From: Avimicrobium caecorum | GTDB lineage: Bacteria; Bacillota; Clostridia; Oscillospirales; Ruminococcaceae | Direction of reading: 5' to 3' | NCBI GenBank assembly: GCA_904394705.1 | Contig: CAJFNJ010000022.1 | Span: 1-24,970, forward strand | Length of the DNA: 24,970 nucleotides | Shown here: in pieces, positions 6,725-14,433 of the stretch | Position numbering within the stretch: the stretch's first letter is position 1 | How the letters are laid out: each line of letters begins with the position of its first letter | Notes under the pieces: model-generated | The model's database searches: none | The model's input: only the letters and a program-made list of their open reading frames with translations | Told to the model about the DNA's origin: nothing | Position numbers and translations under genes: made by a program

Positions 6725-7426
6725 ATGGCCTATATTTCCCTCAATCATGTAGTCAAGCGGTATCAGATGGGCGAAGTCACCATCACTGCCGCCGATGACA
6801 TCACCTTTGATATTCATAAGGGACAGTTTGTGGTGATCGTCGGCCCTTCCGGCGCCGGCAAAACCACCGTCCTCAATATCCTGGGCGGCATGGATTCCTG
6901 TGACGGCGGCGAGATCTGGGTGGACGGACGGGAGATCAGTCAGTATACTCCCCGGCAGCTCACCGAATACCGCCGGCATGACATCGGCTTTGTATTCCAG
7001 TTCTATAACCTGATCCAGAACCTCACTGCCCTGGAAAATGTGGAACTGGCTGCCCAGATCTGCCGCAATCCCCTCCCTGCCGAGGAAGTGCTCCGGCATG
7101 TGGGACTCGGGAATCGGCTGGGCAATTTCCCGGCCCAGCTCTCAGGCGGTGAACAGCAGCGGGTCGCCATTGCCCGTGCCCTGGCAAAGAATCCCAAACT
7201 GCTGCTCTGTGATGAGCCCACCGGTGCCCTGGATTATGTCACCGGCAAGGCGATCCTGGGGCTGCTTCAGAATACCTGCCGGCAGCAGGGTATGACGGTT
7301 GTGGTCATCACCCACAATTCTGCCATTGCCCCTATGGCGGATCAGGTGATCCATATCAAGAATGGTCGGGTGGATCATATCGAGGAAAATCCGGTCCCCC
7401 GTCCGGTGGAAGAGATCGAATGGTAA
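6725..7426 (+). CDS. ABC transporter ATP-binding protein (MacB/LolD-like)
   Basis: A 233-residue ATPase that powers the FtsX-type permease encoded next. Walker A GPSGAGKTT lies near residues 40-48, the Q-loop in FVFQFYNLIQNL, the signature LSGGEQQRVAIARAL near 139-153, Walker B LLLCDEPTGALD near 158-169, and the switch His in VITHN. The YNLIQNLTALENV segment is typical of the LolD/MacB/FtsE-type subfamily that partners FtsX-domain permeases. I chose ATG 6725 because AGGAG lies 8 nt upstream; the frame is open further upstream, but that part is low-complexity intergenic sequence. The permease starts 31 nt after the stop. Confidence 0.93.
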   Translation: MAYISLNHVVKRYQMGEVTITAADDITFDIHKGQFVVIVGPSGAGKTTVLNILGGMDSCDGGEIWVDGREISQYTPRQLTEYRRHDIGFVFQFYNLIQNLTALENVELAAQICRNPLPAEEVLRHVGLGNRLGNFPAQLSGGEQQRVAIARALAKNPKLLLCDEPTGALDYVTGKAILGLLQNTCRQQGMTVVVITHNSAIAPMADQVIHIKNGRVDHIEENPVPRPVEEIEW

Positions 7427-7457
7427 TTTCCGTTCTGTACGGAAAGGAGGCGCGTCC

Positions 7458-10400
7458 ATGAAGCTGTTTTCCCGGTTCACCCACAACCGGCTGATTACCG
7501 ATGCCCTGCGGGAAATCCGTGCCACCCGCAGCCGGTTCCTGTCCATTCTGGTGCTGTCTGCCCTGGCGGTGTGTTTTCTGGCGGGACTGCGTGCCACTGA
7601 ACCGGATATGAAAAACAGCGCCGACCGCTATCTGGACAGTCTGCGGCTCATGGATCTGCGGGTGGCTGCCACCCTGGGACTCACCGATGAGGATATTGCC
7701 CTATTGTCCGAACAGCCGGGAGTCCGGCTCTGTCAGGGCGCCTATACCATTGACGCCATGGTGAAAACCGGCGAAAAGGATTCCAATGTCAAGGTGCTCT
7801 CCTATACCGAAGAGATCAACTGTCCCGAACTGCTGGAAGGCCGCCTGCCCCAGACCCCGGAAGAGTGTCTGGCAGAACCCCGGTTTTTGCAGGAAACCGG
7901 GCTTTCCATCGGGGATACCATCACACTGGATACCGGCACCGGCGACTATGAGGACGCCCTCACCGGCACACAGTTCACCATTGTAGGCACTGCCAATTCC
8001 CCGCTCTACATCGGCGTGGAACGGGGCTCGTCCACCCTGGGCACCGGCAAGGCGGAATATTTCCTGCTGCTGCCCATGGAGTCCTTTGCCATGGAGAGCT
8101 ATACCGATGCCTATCTGCTGGTGGACGGAGCGGCGGAGCTGATGACCTATTCGGACGAATATGACCAGCTGATCCAGTCGATGACCGACCAGCTCGAACC
8201 TCTGGGAGAAGAGCGGGCGGCCCTGCGTGCCCAGACGGTACGGCAGGAGGGTCAGGAGAAGATTGACGACGCCCGGCAGGAGCTGGCGGATGCCGAACAG
8301 GAACTGGCGGACGCCGAGCAGGAACTGGCAGATGCCCGGCAGGAACTGGACGACGGCTGGGCGGACTATGCCCAGGGCCAGCTGGATTATGAGGACGGCC
8401 TGCAGGAGTACCGGGACGGCGAACAGGAGTACCAGGACGGCCTGGAGGAATACAAGGACGGAAAAGAGGAACTCAAGGACGGCGAAGAGGAGCTGGAATA
8501 CGGCTGGGACCAGCTGCAGGACGGAGTCCGGCAGTACAACGACGCCCTTGCGAAGTTTGAGGCGGGCAAGGCGGAACTGGAAGCCCGGGAAGCTGACTGG
8601 GAAGCGGGGCTCACCCGCCTGCGGGAAGAACTGATTCCGGCGCTGGAACAGCTTCTCCCAGGAACCGACCTGCCCGATTACCCGGACAATGCCGCCCTGC
8701 TGGCGGGGCTGGCGGGAAGTGACGGCGCTGTCATCGACAGTGCCCTGGACAGTGCCCGGGATCAGATCTCGGCGGGGATCACCGCCCTGGAAGCCCAGCG
8801 TACCGCTGTGCAGGAGGCACTGGATGCCCTCTCCCCGGACGACCCCGATTATGAAACCAAAAAGGCGGAACTCACCGCACAGCTCGCCCAGCTGGACGGC
8901 TCTCTGACCGCGCTGCAAACCCAGCTGGAACAGCTCTGTACCACCGATCCCGAGGGCAATTCCGTGCCCATCTCCTCGGCGGTGATCCTCACCGGGGACG
9001 CGGCGCTCACCGCGGCCCGGCAGGAACTGGCAGCCGGCGAAGCCGAGCTGGCAGCTGCCAAGGAAAAGCTGGATAAATCCTATGACAAACTCATCGAAGG
9101 CGAAGAGGAACTGGAACTGGGCAAGGAAGAACTCAAGGACGCCTGGGATCAGCTTCAGGACGCCGAACAGGAGCTCATTGACGGCTGGGCGGAACTGGAG
9201 GACGGACGGCTGGAACTGGAGGACGCCAACCAGGAGCTCCTGGACGGCGAAGCGGAATACGCCGATGGTCTGGCGGAATATCTGGACAAGAAGGCCGATG
9301 CGGAAACCGAGATCGCCGATGCCAGAGCCGAACTGGAGGACGCCCAGTATGAACTGGATCACCTCCGGGAGAGCGAGTGGTATATCCTCGACCGGGATAC
9401 CAATATGGGCTTTGTGAGCTTCTCCATGGACGCCGACCGCATGTGCAATCTTGCCAGCGTCTTTCCGCTCATCTTCTTCCTGGTGGCGGCCCTGGTCTGC
9501 CTCACCACCATGACCCGTATGGTGGAGGAACAGCGCATTGCCATCGGCAGTCTCAAGGCACTGGGCTATTCCAAGGGCGCCATCGCCATCAAGTATGTGG
9601 GCTATGGCTTCCTTGCCAGCACCCTGGGATCACTGCTGGGTCTGGCAGTGGGTCTCACCCTGCTGCCCTGGATCATCTGCACCGCCTGGAAGATCATCTA
9701 TAACTTCGGCCCCATCTATTACGGCCTGGAACCGGCTTCCTCCATCACGGCCTGTCTGGCGGCGGTGGGTACCGTCACCCTGTCGGCCCTGGGAGCCTGC
9801 TTCAGCACCCTTGCCGCTGTGCCGGCCCAGCTCATGCGTCCCAAAGCCCCGCCCATGGGACGGCGCATTCTGCTGGAACGCATCACCCCCCTCTGGCGGC
9901 GGCTCTCCTTCAACTACAAGATCACCCTGCGCAACCTCTTCCGCTATCAGAAACGCTTCTGGATGACAGTAGCCGGCATCGGCGGCTGCGCGGCGCTCAT
10001 TGTCACTGCCTTCGGACTGCGGGATTCCATCATGTCCATCATGGAGCTGCAGTACAATGAGATCTATCATTACGATGCCATTGCCGGACTGGATCACCCC
10101 ACCGACGAACAGTGGGACGGGATCTCTGCCCTGCTGGACAGCCATCCGCTGGTTTCCGACTGGACTTCGGAGCACACCGAAACGGTCACCGCCGAATCGG
10201 ACGCCTATACTGCCGATGCCTCCCTGGAAGTGGTATCGGACAGCGAAACCCTGGAACGGTTTGTGGATCTCCGGCACCGCACCGATTCCGATCCGGTCAC
10301 CCTGCCGGACAGCGGAGCGGTCATCACCGAAAAACTGGCTCAGCTGCTGGATGCGGAGCCGGGGGATACCATTATCCTGGACGGCGACAGCCGGGTGGAA

Positions 10401-11030
10401 GTACAGGTGGCAGACATCACCGAGCACTATATCCAGCACTATGTGTATCTTTCGGAGTCGGCCTATGAGGAGGTATTCGGACAGGAGCCGGAACAGAACG
10501 CCCTGCTGATCCGCTATGCCGGGGACGATGCCTCCGAACTGGATCAGGAACTGGTGGCACTGGACGGCATTTCCTCCCTGACCCGTACCGAGGATACCCG
10601 CCGCACCTTCGGCACCAGCCTGGAAAGTGTGGACTATGCCGTGGCACTGATTATTGTCTGCGCGGCGGCCCTGGCCTTTGTGGTGCTCTATAACCTCACC
10701 AATATCAATATCACCGAGCGGCTCCGGGAGCTGGCTACCCTCAAGGTGCTGGGCTTCTATGACGGTGAACTCTCGGCCTATATCTACCGGGAGAATGTGA
10801 TCCTCACGGTGCTGGGTACTCTGCTTGGCATGGTGCTGGGCAAACTGCTGCACCAGTGGCTGATCCTCACCGTGGAGATCGACCTGCTCATGTTCGGACG
10901 CACCATCTCTCCCACCAGTTATCTGTGGGCAGCCCTGCTCACGGCAGTCTTTTCCCTGACGGTGAACCTCTTTGCCCACCGCAAACTCAAGAAGCTGGAT
11001 ATGGTGGAGTCGCTCAAAACGGTGGAATAA
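7458..11030 (+). CDS. Giant FtsX-domain ABC permease with long coiled-coil ectodomain
   Basis: 1,190 residues. TM1 (about 26-44) is followed by an extracytoplasmic MacB-like region, then a very long helical segment (about 266-634). Within it, heptads of the form (Y/L)xDGxxE predict a coiled coil, broken by a Pro/Gly-rich part near 400-510. An FtsX domain with three helices follows (about 666-687, 713-740, 759-785). A second half has one helix near 834-855, a beta-rich ectodomain, and three helices (about 1060-1080, 1113-1130, 1154-1173) with the FtsX motif ITERLRELATLKVLGF. Start chosen at ATG 7458, with AAAGGAGG 7 nt upstream; the frame also runs upstream into the ATPase gene. Such permeases export or sense envelope-active compounds, or act mechanically on lipoproteins. 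Substrate unknown. The coiled coil could reach into or across the thick wall. Confidence 0.9.
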   Translation: MKLFSRFTHNRLITDALREIRATRSRFLSILVLSALAVCFLAGLRATEPDMKNSADRYLDSLRLMDLRVAATLGLTDEDIALLSEQPGVRLCQGAYTIDAMVKTGEKDSNVKVLSYTEEINCPELLEGRLPQTPEECLAEPRFLQETGLSIGDTITLDTGTGDYEDALTGTQFTIVGTANSPLYIGVERGSSTLGTGKAEYFLLLPMESFAMESYTDAYLLVDGAAELMTYSDEYDQLIQSMTDQLEPLGEERAALRAQTVRQEGQEKIDDARQELADAEQELADAEQELADARQELDDGWADYAQGQLDYEDGLQEYRDGEQEYQDGLEEYKDGKEELKDGEEELEYGWDQLQDGVRQYNDALAKFEAGKAELEAREADWEAGLTRLREELIPALEQLLPGTDLPDYPDNAALLAGLAGSDGAVIDSALDSARDQISAGITALEAQRTAVQEALDALSPDDPDYETKKAELTAQLAQLDGSLTALQTQLEQLCTTDPEGNSVPISSAVILTGDAALTAARQELAAGEAELAAAKEKLDKSYDKLIEGEEELELGKEELKDAWDQLQDAEQELIDGWAELEDGRLELEDANQELLDGEAEYADGLAEYLDKKADAETEIADARAELEDAQYELDHLRESEWYILDRDTNMGFVSFSMDADRMCNLASVFPLIFFLVAALVCLTTMTRMVEEQRIAIGSLKALGYSKGAIAIKYVGYGFLASTLGSLLGLAVGLTLLPWIICTAWKIIYNFGPIYYGLEPASSITACLAAVGTVTLSALGACFSTLAAVPAQLMRPKAPPMGRRILLERITPLWRRLSFNYKITLRNLFRYQKRFWMTVAGIGGCAALIVTAFGLRDSIMSIMELQYNEIYHYDAIAGLDHPTDEQWDGISALLDSHPLVSDWTSEHTETVTAESDAYTADASLEVVSDSETLERFVDLRHRTDSDPVTLPDSGAVITEKLAQLLDAEPGDTIILDGDSRVEVQVADITEHYIQHYVYLSESAYEEVFGQEPEQNALLIRYAGDDASELDQELVALDGISSLTRTEDTRRTFGTSLESVDYAVALIIVCAAALAFVVLYNLTNINITERLRELATLKVLGFYDGELSAYIYRENVILTVLGTLLGMVLGKLLHQWLILTVEIDLLMFGRTISPTSYLWAALLTAVFSLTVNLFAHRKLKKLDMVESLKTVE
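8388..8555 (+). repeat. 21-bp in-frame repeats coding coiled-coil heptads
   Basis: Eight consecutive 21-nt units encode YEDGLQE, YRDGEQE, YQDGLEE, YKDGKEE, LKDGEEE, LEYGWDQ, LQDGVRQ and YNDALAK. Similar but looser heptads recur at about 9080-9350. The units are degenerate at DNA level but still resemble each other (GACGG core), so length variation by slippage is possible. Confidence 0.75.
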
Positions 11031-11067
11031 TCCCCACTCAGAATGCCCAGATACGGAGGAACCTGCC

Positions 11068-12222
11068 ATGACAGTATCAGAATATCCCATTGCCTTTGCC
11101 GGGGCGGAGGACTATACCCCGGAGATTATTTTCCCGGCGCTGACCCGTGCGGTGGAGGCAAGCGGCTTCACCCGGGAGATGGTCGCCGGACGGCGGGTGC
11201 TCCTAAAACCCAATCTCCTGATGAAGCGCCGTCCCGAGGAGGCCACCACCACTCACCCCCTGGTGGTGGAAGCCGCAGCCCGTCTGCTGCTCGACTGGGG
11301 CGCCGGTGAAGTGACCATTGCGGACAGTCCCGGCGGGCCCTATACCCGTCCGCTGCTGCACAGCATCTACGAAACCTGCGGCATGACCGCGGCAGCCCGG
11401 CAGAGCGGCGCCCGGCTCAATGAGGACACCGGCTTTACCACCCTGCGCCGGGAGGAAAACCGGCTGGTGCGGGAATTTTCCATCATCAACCCGGTGGCGG
11501 AGGCGGATCTGGTGGTGTCGGTGTGCAAGCTCAAAACCCACAGCATGACCACCCTGTCCGGCGGCGTGAAGAACCTGTTCGGGTGCATTCCCGGCCTGCA
11601 GAAGCCGGAACTGCATCTGCGCTTCCCGGAAAAGGCCGACTTCGGCGAAATGCTGGTGGATCTGGCCCTCACGGTGAAACCGGCCCTCACCATTGTGGAT
11701 GCGGTGGTGGGCATGGAAGGGGACGGCCCCTCGGGCGGCAGTCCCCGGAAACTGGGCTTCCTGGCTGCCTGCCAAAATCCTTTCCTGCTGGATCTGGCTC
11801 TCTGCCGGATCATCGGTGTCACCCCGGAAAGCGTCCCCACCATCGCCGCCAGCCAGCGCCGGGGGCTCTGCCCTGAGAACGCCGACGCTCTCTCCCTGGC
11901 GGGCGAGGTAGAGTTTGCCCGGCCGGTGCCGGGATTTGTGCCGCCCCATGCCAAGTCGGTGGACTTCCTCAGCCATACGCCCCGGCTGCTGCGCCCGGCG
12001 GTGAGCCGCCTGTGGGATCATCTCACCCCCCGCCCGGTGATCCGCCGGAAGGACTGTGTCGGCTGCGGACGCTGTGCCGAGAGCTGTCCGGCGCATACCA
12101 TCACCATCGTAAGCGGCAAGGCGCAGATCCGGTACGACCGGTGCATCCACTGCTACTGCTGCCATGAGATGTGCCCGGTGCGTGCCATCGATATACGCCG
12201 CACCCGGTTCTTCGACCTCTGA
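11068..12222 (+). CDS. DUF362 domain protein with C-terminal 2x[4Fe-4S] ferredoxin
   Basis: A 384-residue protein. Residues from about 15 to 300 form a DUF362 domain, with LLKPNLL, THPLVVEA, ADSPGGP and CKLKTHSMTTLSGGVKNLFG. The C-terminus has two ferredoxin clusters: CVGCGRCAESCP (about 331-342) and CIHCYCCHEMCP (about 358-369). Proteins of this architecture are common in anaerobic Clostridia; a redox or dehalogenase-like role has been suggested but the reaction is not established. I chose ATG 11068, with GGAGG 8 nt upstream; the frame is open back into the permease end. Only 37 nt separate it from the permease and a terminator follows at 12233, so it closes the exporter operon. A functional link to the transporter is unclear. 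Confidence 0.88.
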   Translation: MTVSEYPIAFAGAEDYTPEIIFPALTRAVEASGFTREMVAGRRVLLKPNLLMKRRPEEATTTHPLVVEAAARLLLDWGAGEVTIADSPGGPYTRPLLHSIYETCGMTAAARQSGARLNEDTGFTTLRREENRLVREFSIINPVAEADLVVSVCKLKTHSMTTLSGGVKNLFGCIPGLQKPELHLRFPEKADFGEMLVDLALTVKPALTIVDAVVGMEGDGPSGGSPRKLGFLAACQNPFLLDLALCRIIGVTPESVPTIAASQRRGLCPENADALSLAGEVEFARPVPGFVPPHAKSVDFLSHTPRLLRPAVSRLWDHLTPRPVIRRKDCVGCGRCAESCPAHTITIVSGKAQIRYDRCIHCYCCHEMCPVRAIDIRRTRFFDL

Positions 12223-12232
12223 CGCCAACCAG

Positions 12233-12268
12233 AAAAGCGGACGCCCCACCCGGGACGCCCGCTTTTTT
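12233..12268 (+). terminator. Probable terminator after the DUF362 gene
   Basis: AAAAGCGG (12233-12240) pairs with CCGCTTTT, the inner part (ACGCCCC/GGGACGC) pairs with mismatches, and six T's follow. It may also serve the minus-strand fragment at 12326-12596. Confidence 0.65.
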
Positions 12269-12325
12269 CATGGGGCGGAGTTTTCCACCCCTTTCCCCTT
12301 TTCCACCGGAAAACCGGGGGAGTTG

Positions 12326-12596
12326 TTACAGGTCGATCACCGCTTCACAGCAGCGGTAGTCGGTGTCGATGGTATGGGCAATGAAGCGCACCTTGAACTT
12401 CCGGGGCGCGCGCATGGCATGCTCCGGTTCGCCGTTTTCGCTGATGTCCTCGGGCACCACGAACTGGATGCACTTCACCTGAATATCCCGGCAGCCCTCA
12501 TACCGGTGCGCCGGCAGGGTCATGGTCTTCATGCCCCGCTGGTATTCCATCGATGCGGTCGGCGTTGATGACTTTATTGGAATTGGTTACACCCAT
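12326..12596 (-). pseudogene. Small frameshifted gene, N-terminus MGVTNSNKVINADRID
   Basis: On the minus strand a strong ribosome binding site (AAGGAGG, 8-nt spacer) precedes an ATG at 12596. That frame gives MGVTNSNKVINADRID and then runs into a stop after 32 codons (at 12498). A second frame, offset by one base, is open from ATG 12550 to 12326 (74 residues; MEYQRGMKTMTL at the start, Cys-containing basic middle, end CCEAVIDL) but has no ribosome binding site of its own. Removing one G from the GATGGAA junction joins them into one protein of about 89 residues. I recall the MGVTNSNKVINADRID start from clostridial proteins, some with von Willebrand A domains, but no such domain is present here. 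It is a recent frameshift, a programmed shift or a sequencing error; the sequence alone cannot tell. Confidence 0.55.
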
Positions 12597-12695
12597 CCTG
12601 GTTTCCTCCTTCTGAGGGGAGTCCCTCCTGCCATGCTATGCGCCAGCCGGAGGGTTTGCCGCTGCTTTATCACATAAAAGCGATAAAATTTGTGC

Positions 12696-12724
12696 TTGCA
12701 TTTTGCTCCGGAGGTTGCTATAAT
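12696..12724 (+). promoter_or_regulatory. Promoter of the second M20 gene
   Basis: TTGCAT-N17-TATAAT with a TGC extension before the -10. Similar to the promoter of the paralogue at 4737-4765. Confidence 0.82.
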
Positions 12725-12730
12725 GTTCCC

Positions 12731-12840
12731 ATACCCAATACCACAGTTTTTCCGGAAAGCGGAGCTGTGGTTATAAAAATCCCGATTGCTTTCGCGATTT
12801 TAATTGCTAAAGCACCACGACAAAACAGGAGGAACCAACC
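12731..12840 (+). promoter_or_regulatory. Structured 5' leader of the second M20 gene
   Basis: A leader of about 110 nt contains the hairpin ACCACAG/CTGTGGT (12740-12771, with an inner CCG/CGG stem) and AAAATC/GATTTT and TGCTTT/AAAGCA pairings at about 12775-12814. Its last 35 nt (GCTAAAGCA-N11-CAGGAGGAA-N6-ATG) match the leader of the lipoprotein gene at 14434 in motif and exact spacing. Confidence 0.5.
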
Positions 12841-14022
12841 ATGAAAGAACTGCTGGAACAGGCCGAGGCTCTAAGCGGCGAACTGGTGCGCTGGCGCCGT
12901 CATATCCATGAAAACCCCGAGGTAGGAGCGGATCTGCCCGATACCTGCGCCTATGTCACCGAGGAACTGAAGAAGATGGGATATGAGCCCTATCCGGTGG
13001 GCGGCGGTGTGGTAGCCATGCTGGACGGTGATCCGAATGGCAAGGTGATCCTTCTGCGCGGCGATATGGATGCCCTGCCCATGGAGGAGCAGTCCGGCGA
13101 AGCCTTTTCCAGCAAGCGCCCGGGCAGGATGCATGCCTGCGGACATGATACCCATACTGCCATGCTGCTGGGTGCGGCAAAGCTGCTCATGGACAACAAG
13201 GACAAGGTCAAGGGCCGGGTCAAGTTCATGTTCCAGCCCGGTGAAGAGGGTTACAAGGGCGCTCTGCACATGGTCGAGGCAGGTCTGCTGGAGAATCCCC
13301 ATGTGGATGCTGCCCTGGGTATGCATTCCCAGTCTGCCAGCGACTATCCCACCGGCACCATCATGCACACCACCGGCCCGTCGGCAGCTTCGGCAGACGG
13401 CTTCAAGGTGATCGTCCATGGCAAGGGAGCCCATGGCGCCCGTCCCGAGGACGGCATCGACCCGGTGAATATCCTGGCGCATATCCTCATTGCGCTGCAG
13501 ACCATCAACAGCCGGGAACGCAACCAGAAGGAGCCGCTGATCCTCACCATCGGACAGCTCATTGCCGGCACAGCCGAGAATATTATCCCCAATGACGGCT
13601 ACCTCACCGGTACCATCCGGGCGTTCAATCAGGAGGTGCGGGTGCATGCCAAGCGCCGTCTGGAGGAGATTTCCAAGGGAATTGCCGCCACCTTCGGCGC
13701 CACCGCGGAGATCCAGTGGTACACAGAATTTGCCCCCACCATCAACGACCGTGCGCTGATGGCAGAACTGGACGGCTATGTCCGGGAACTGCTCGGGGAC
13801 GACCGGGTGAAGATCACCGAGCCCCAGATGGGTTCCGAGGACTTCTCGGAAGTGATGCTGCGTGTACCGGGTGCCTTCTTCAACCTGAGCACCGGTTCCA
13901 GAGAGGAGGGCTACCTCTTCGGCGCCCACAATCCCCAGGTGCGTCACAACGAAGCAGCCCTGCCCACCGGCAGTGCCGTCTATGCCTACACTGCCATGCG
14001 CTGGCTGGAAGAAAACTGCTGA
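12841..14022 (+). CDS. M20 family metal-dependent amidohydrolase, copy 2
   Basis: 393 residues, the same length as the protein at 4820-6001 and aligned with it without gaps over the first 100 residues. Metal-site residues are conserved at the same positions: Cys100 and His102 (CGHDTH), Glu135-Glu136 (PGEEG), His162 (GMHSQS), and the C-terminal GAHNPQVRHNEAA, where one His of the paralogue's GGHH is replaced by Asn. Start fixed by CAGGAGGAA six nt before the ATG. It precedes an amino-acid-type ABC lipoprotein and permease and shares their leader motif, which suggests that this copy acts on the imported substrate. Expected to hydrolyse N-acyl amino acids or small peptides in the cytosol; exact substrate unknown. 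Confidence 0.9.
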   Translation: MKELLEQAEALSGELVRWRRHIHENPEVGADLPDTCAYVTEELKKMGYEPYPVGGGVVAMLDGDPNGKVILLRGDMDALPMEEQSGEAFSSKRPGRMHACGHDTHTAMLLGAAKLLMDNKDKVKGRVKFMFQPGEEGYKGALHMVEAGLLENPHVDAALGMHSQSASDYPTGTIMHTTGPSAASADGFKVIVHGKGAHGARPEDGIDPVNILAHILIALQTINSRERNQKEPLILTIGQLIAGTAENIIPNDGYLTGTIRAFNQEVRVHAKRRLEEISKGIAATFGATAEIQWYTEFAPTINDRALMAELDGYVRELLGDDRVKITEPQMGSEDFSEVMLRVPGAFFNLSTGSREEGYLFGAHNPQVRHNEAALPTGSAVYAYTAMRWLEENC

Positions 14023-14078
14023 TTACCCCCTTTCCGATTCCATACAAGTCCGGGGATTCTCCTTGCCCCCGGCGCATC

Positions 14079-14112
14079 AGCGGCTGTCCGTTCTGCGGAC
14101 AGCCGCTTTTCT
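14079..14112 (+). terminator. Rho-independent terminator after the second M20 gene
   Basis: A 12-bp perfect stem AGCGGCTGTCCG/CGGACAGCCGCT with a 5-nt loop, then TTTTCTGTT. Confidence 0.82.
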
Positions 14113-14353
14113 GTTCCCTGGGCATATAAAAAACGCCCTGCATCGTGGCAAGGCGGCAGTCTCTCCCCCTGGCGCATGGGCGGTCACCGGAACCGCCTGT
14201 CACACGCTCTCCGGCGCTTTAAGCTGCGAAATTTCCCCCTTTTTTCCCGCTCTTTCGCTTTCATGCGTGAAAAACGCAAGATGTATTCTGTCCAAAAATT
14301 CCCCTGTCCGTCCGGTACTATTGCATCAGCTTTGAAAATCGTCCCAAAACCCA
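14113..14353. other. Gene-free interval with nothing recognised
   Basis: Between the terminator at 14079 and the promoter at 14354 I see no ORF with a ribosome binding site, no tRNA and no strong hairpin, only a small GCGTGAAAAACGC stem near 14264. Pyrimidine-rich near 14230-14260. Confidence 0.5.
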
Positions 14354-14382
14354 TTGACAACCTGCGCCGGGTGCTTTACAAT
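14354..14382 (+). promoter_or_regulatory. Promoter of the ABC importer genes
   Basis: TTGACA-N17-TACAAT, with a perfect -35 and good -10, 51 nt before the lipoprotein start. Confidence 0.82.
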
Positions 14383-14433
14383 GCTACTATGCTACTACGC
14401 TAAAGCAAATCCACAAATCAGGAGGAATCAGTT

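Noticed and set aside
7701..9362. A 553-codon repetitive minus-strand frame
   Set aside because: It is the mirror of the permease coiled-coil repeats (QFLF/GVLQF-like periodic peptide) and has no start signals.
12731..12840. A known riboswitch in the second M20 leader
   Set aside because: Only small hairpins are visible; no conserved riboswitch core or terminator/anti-terminator pair could be recognised.
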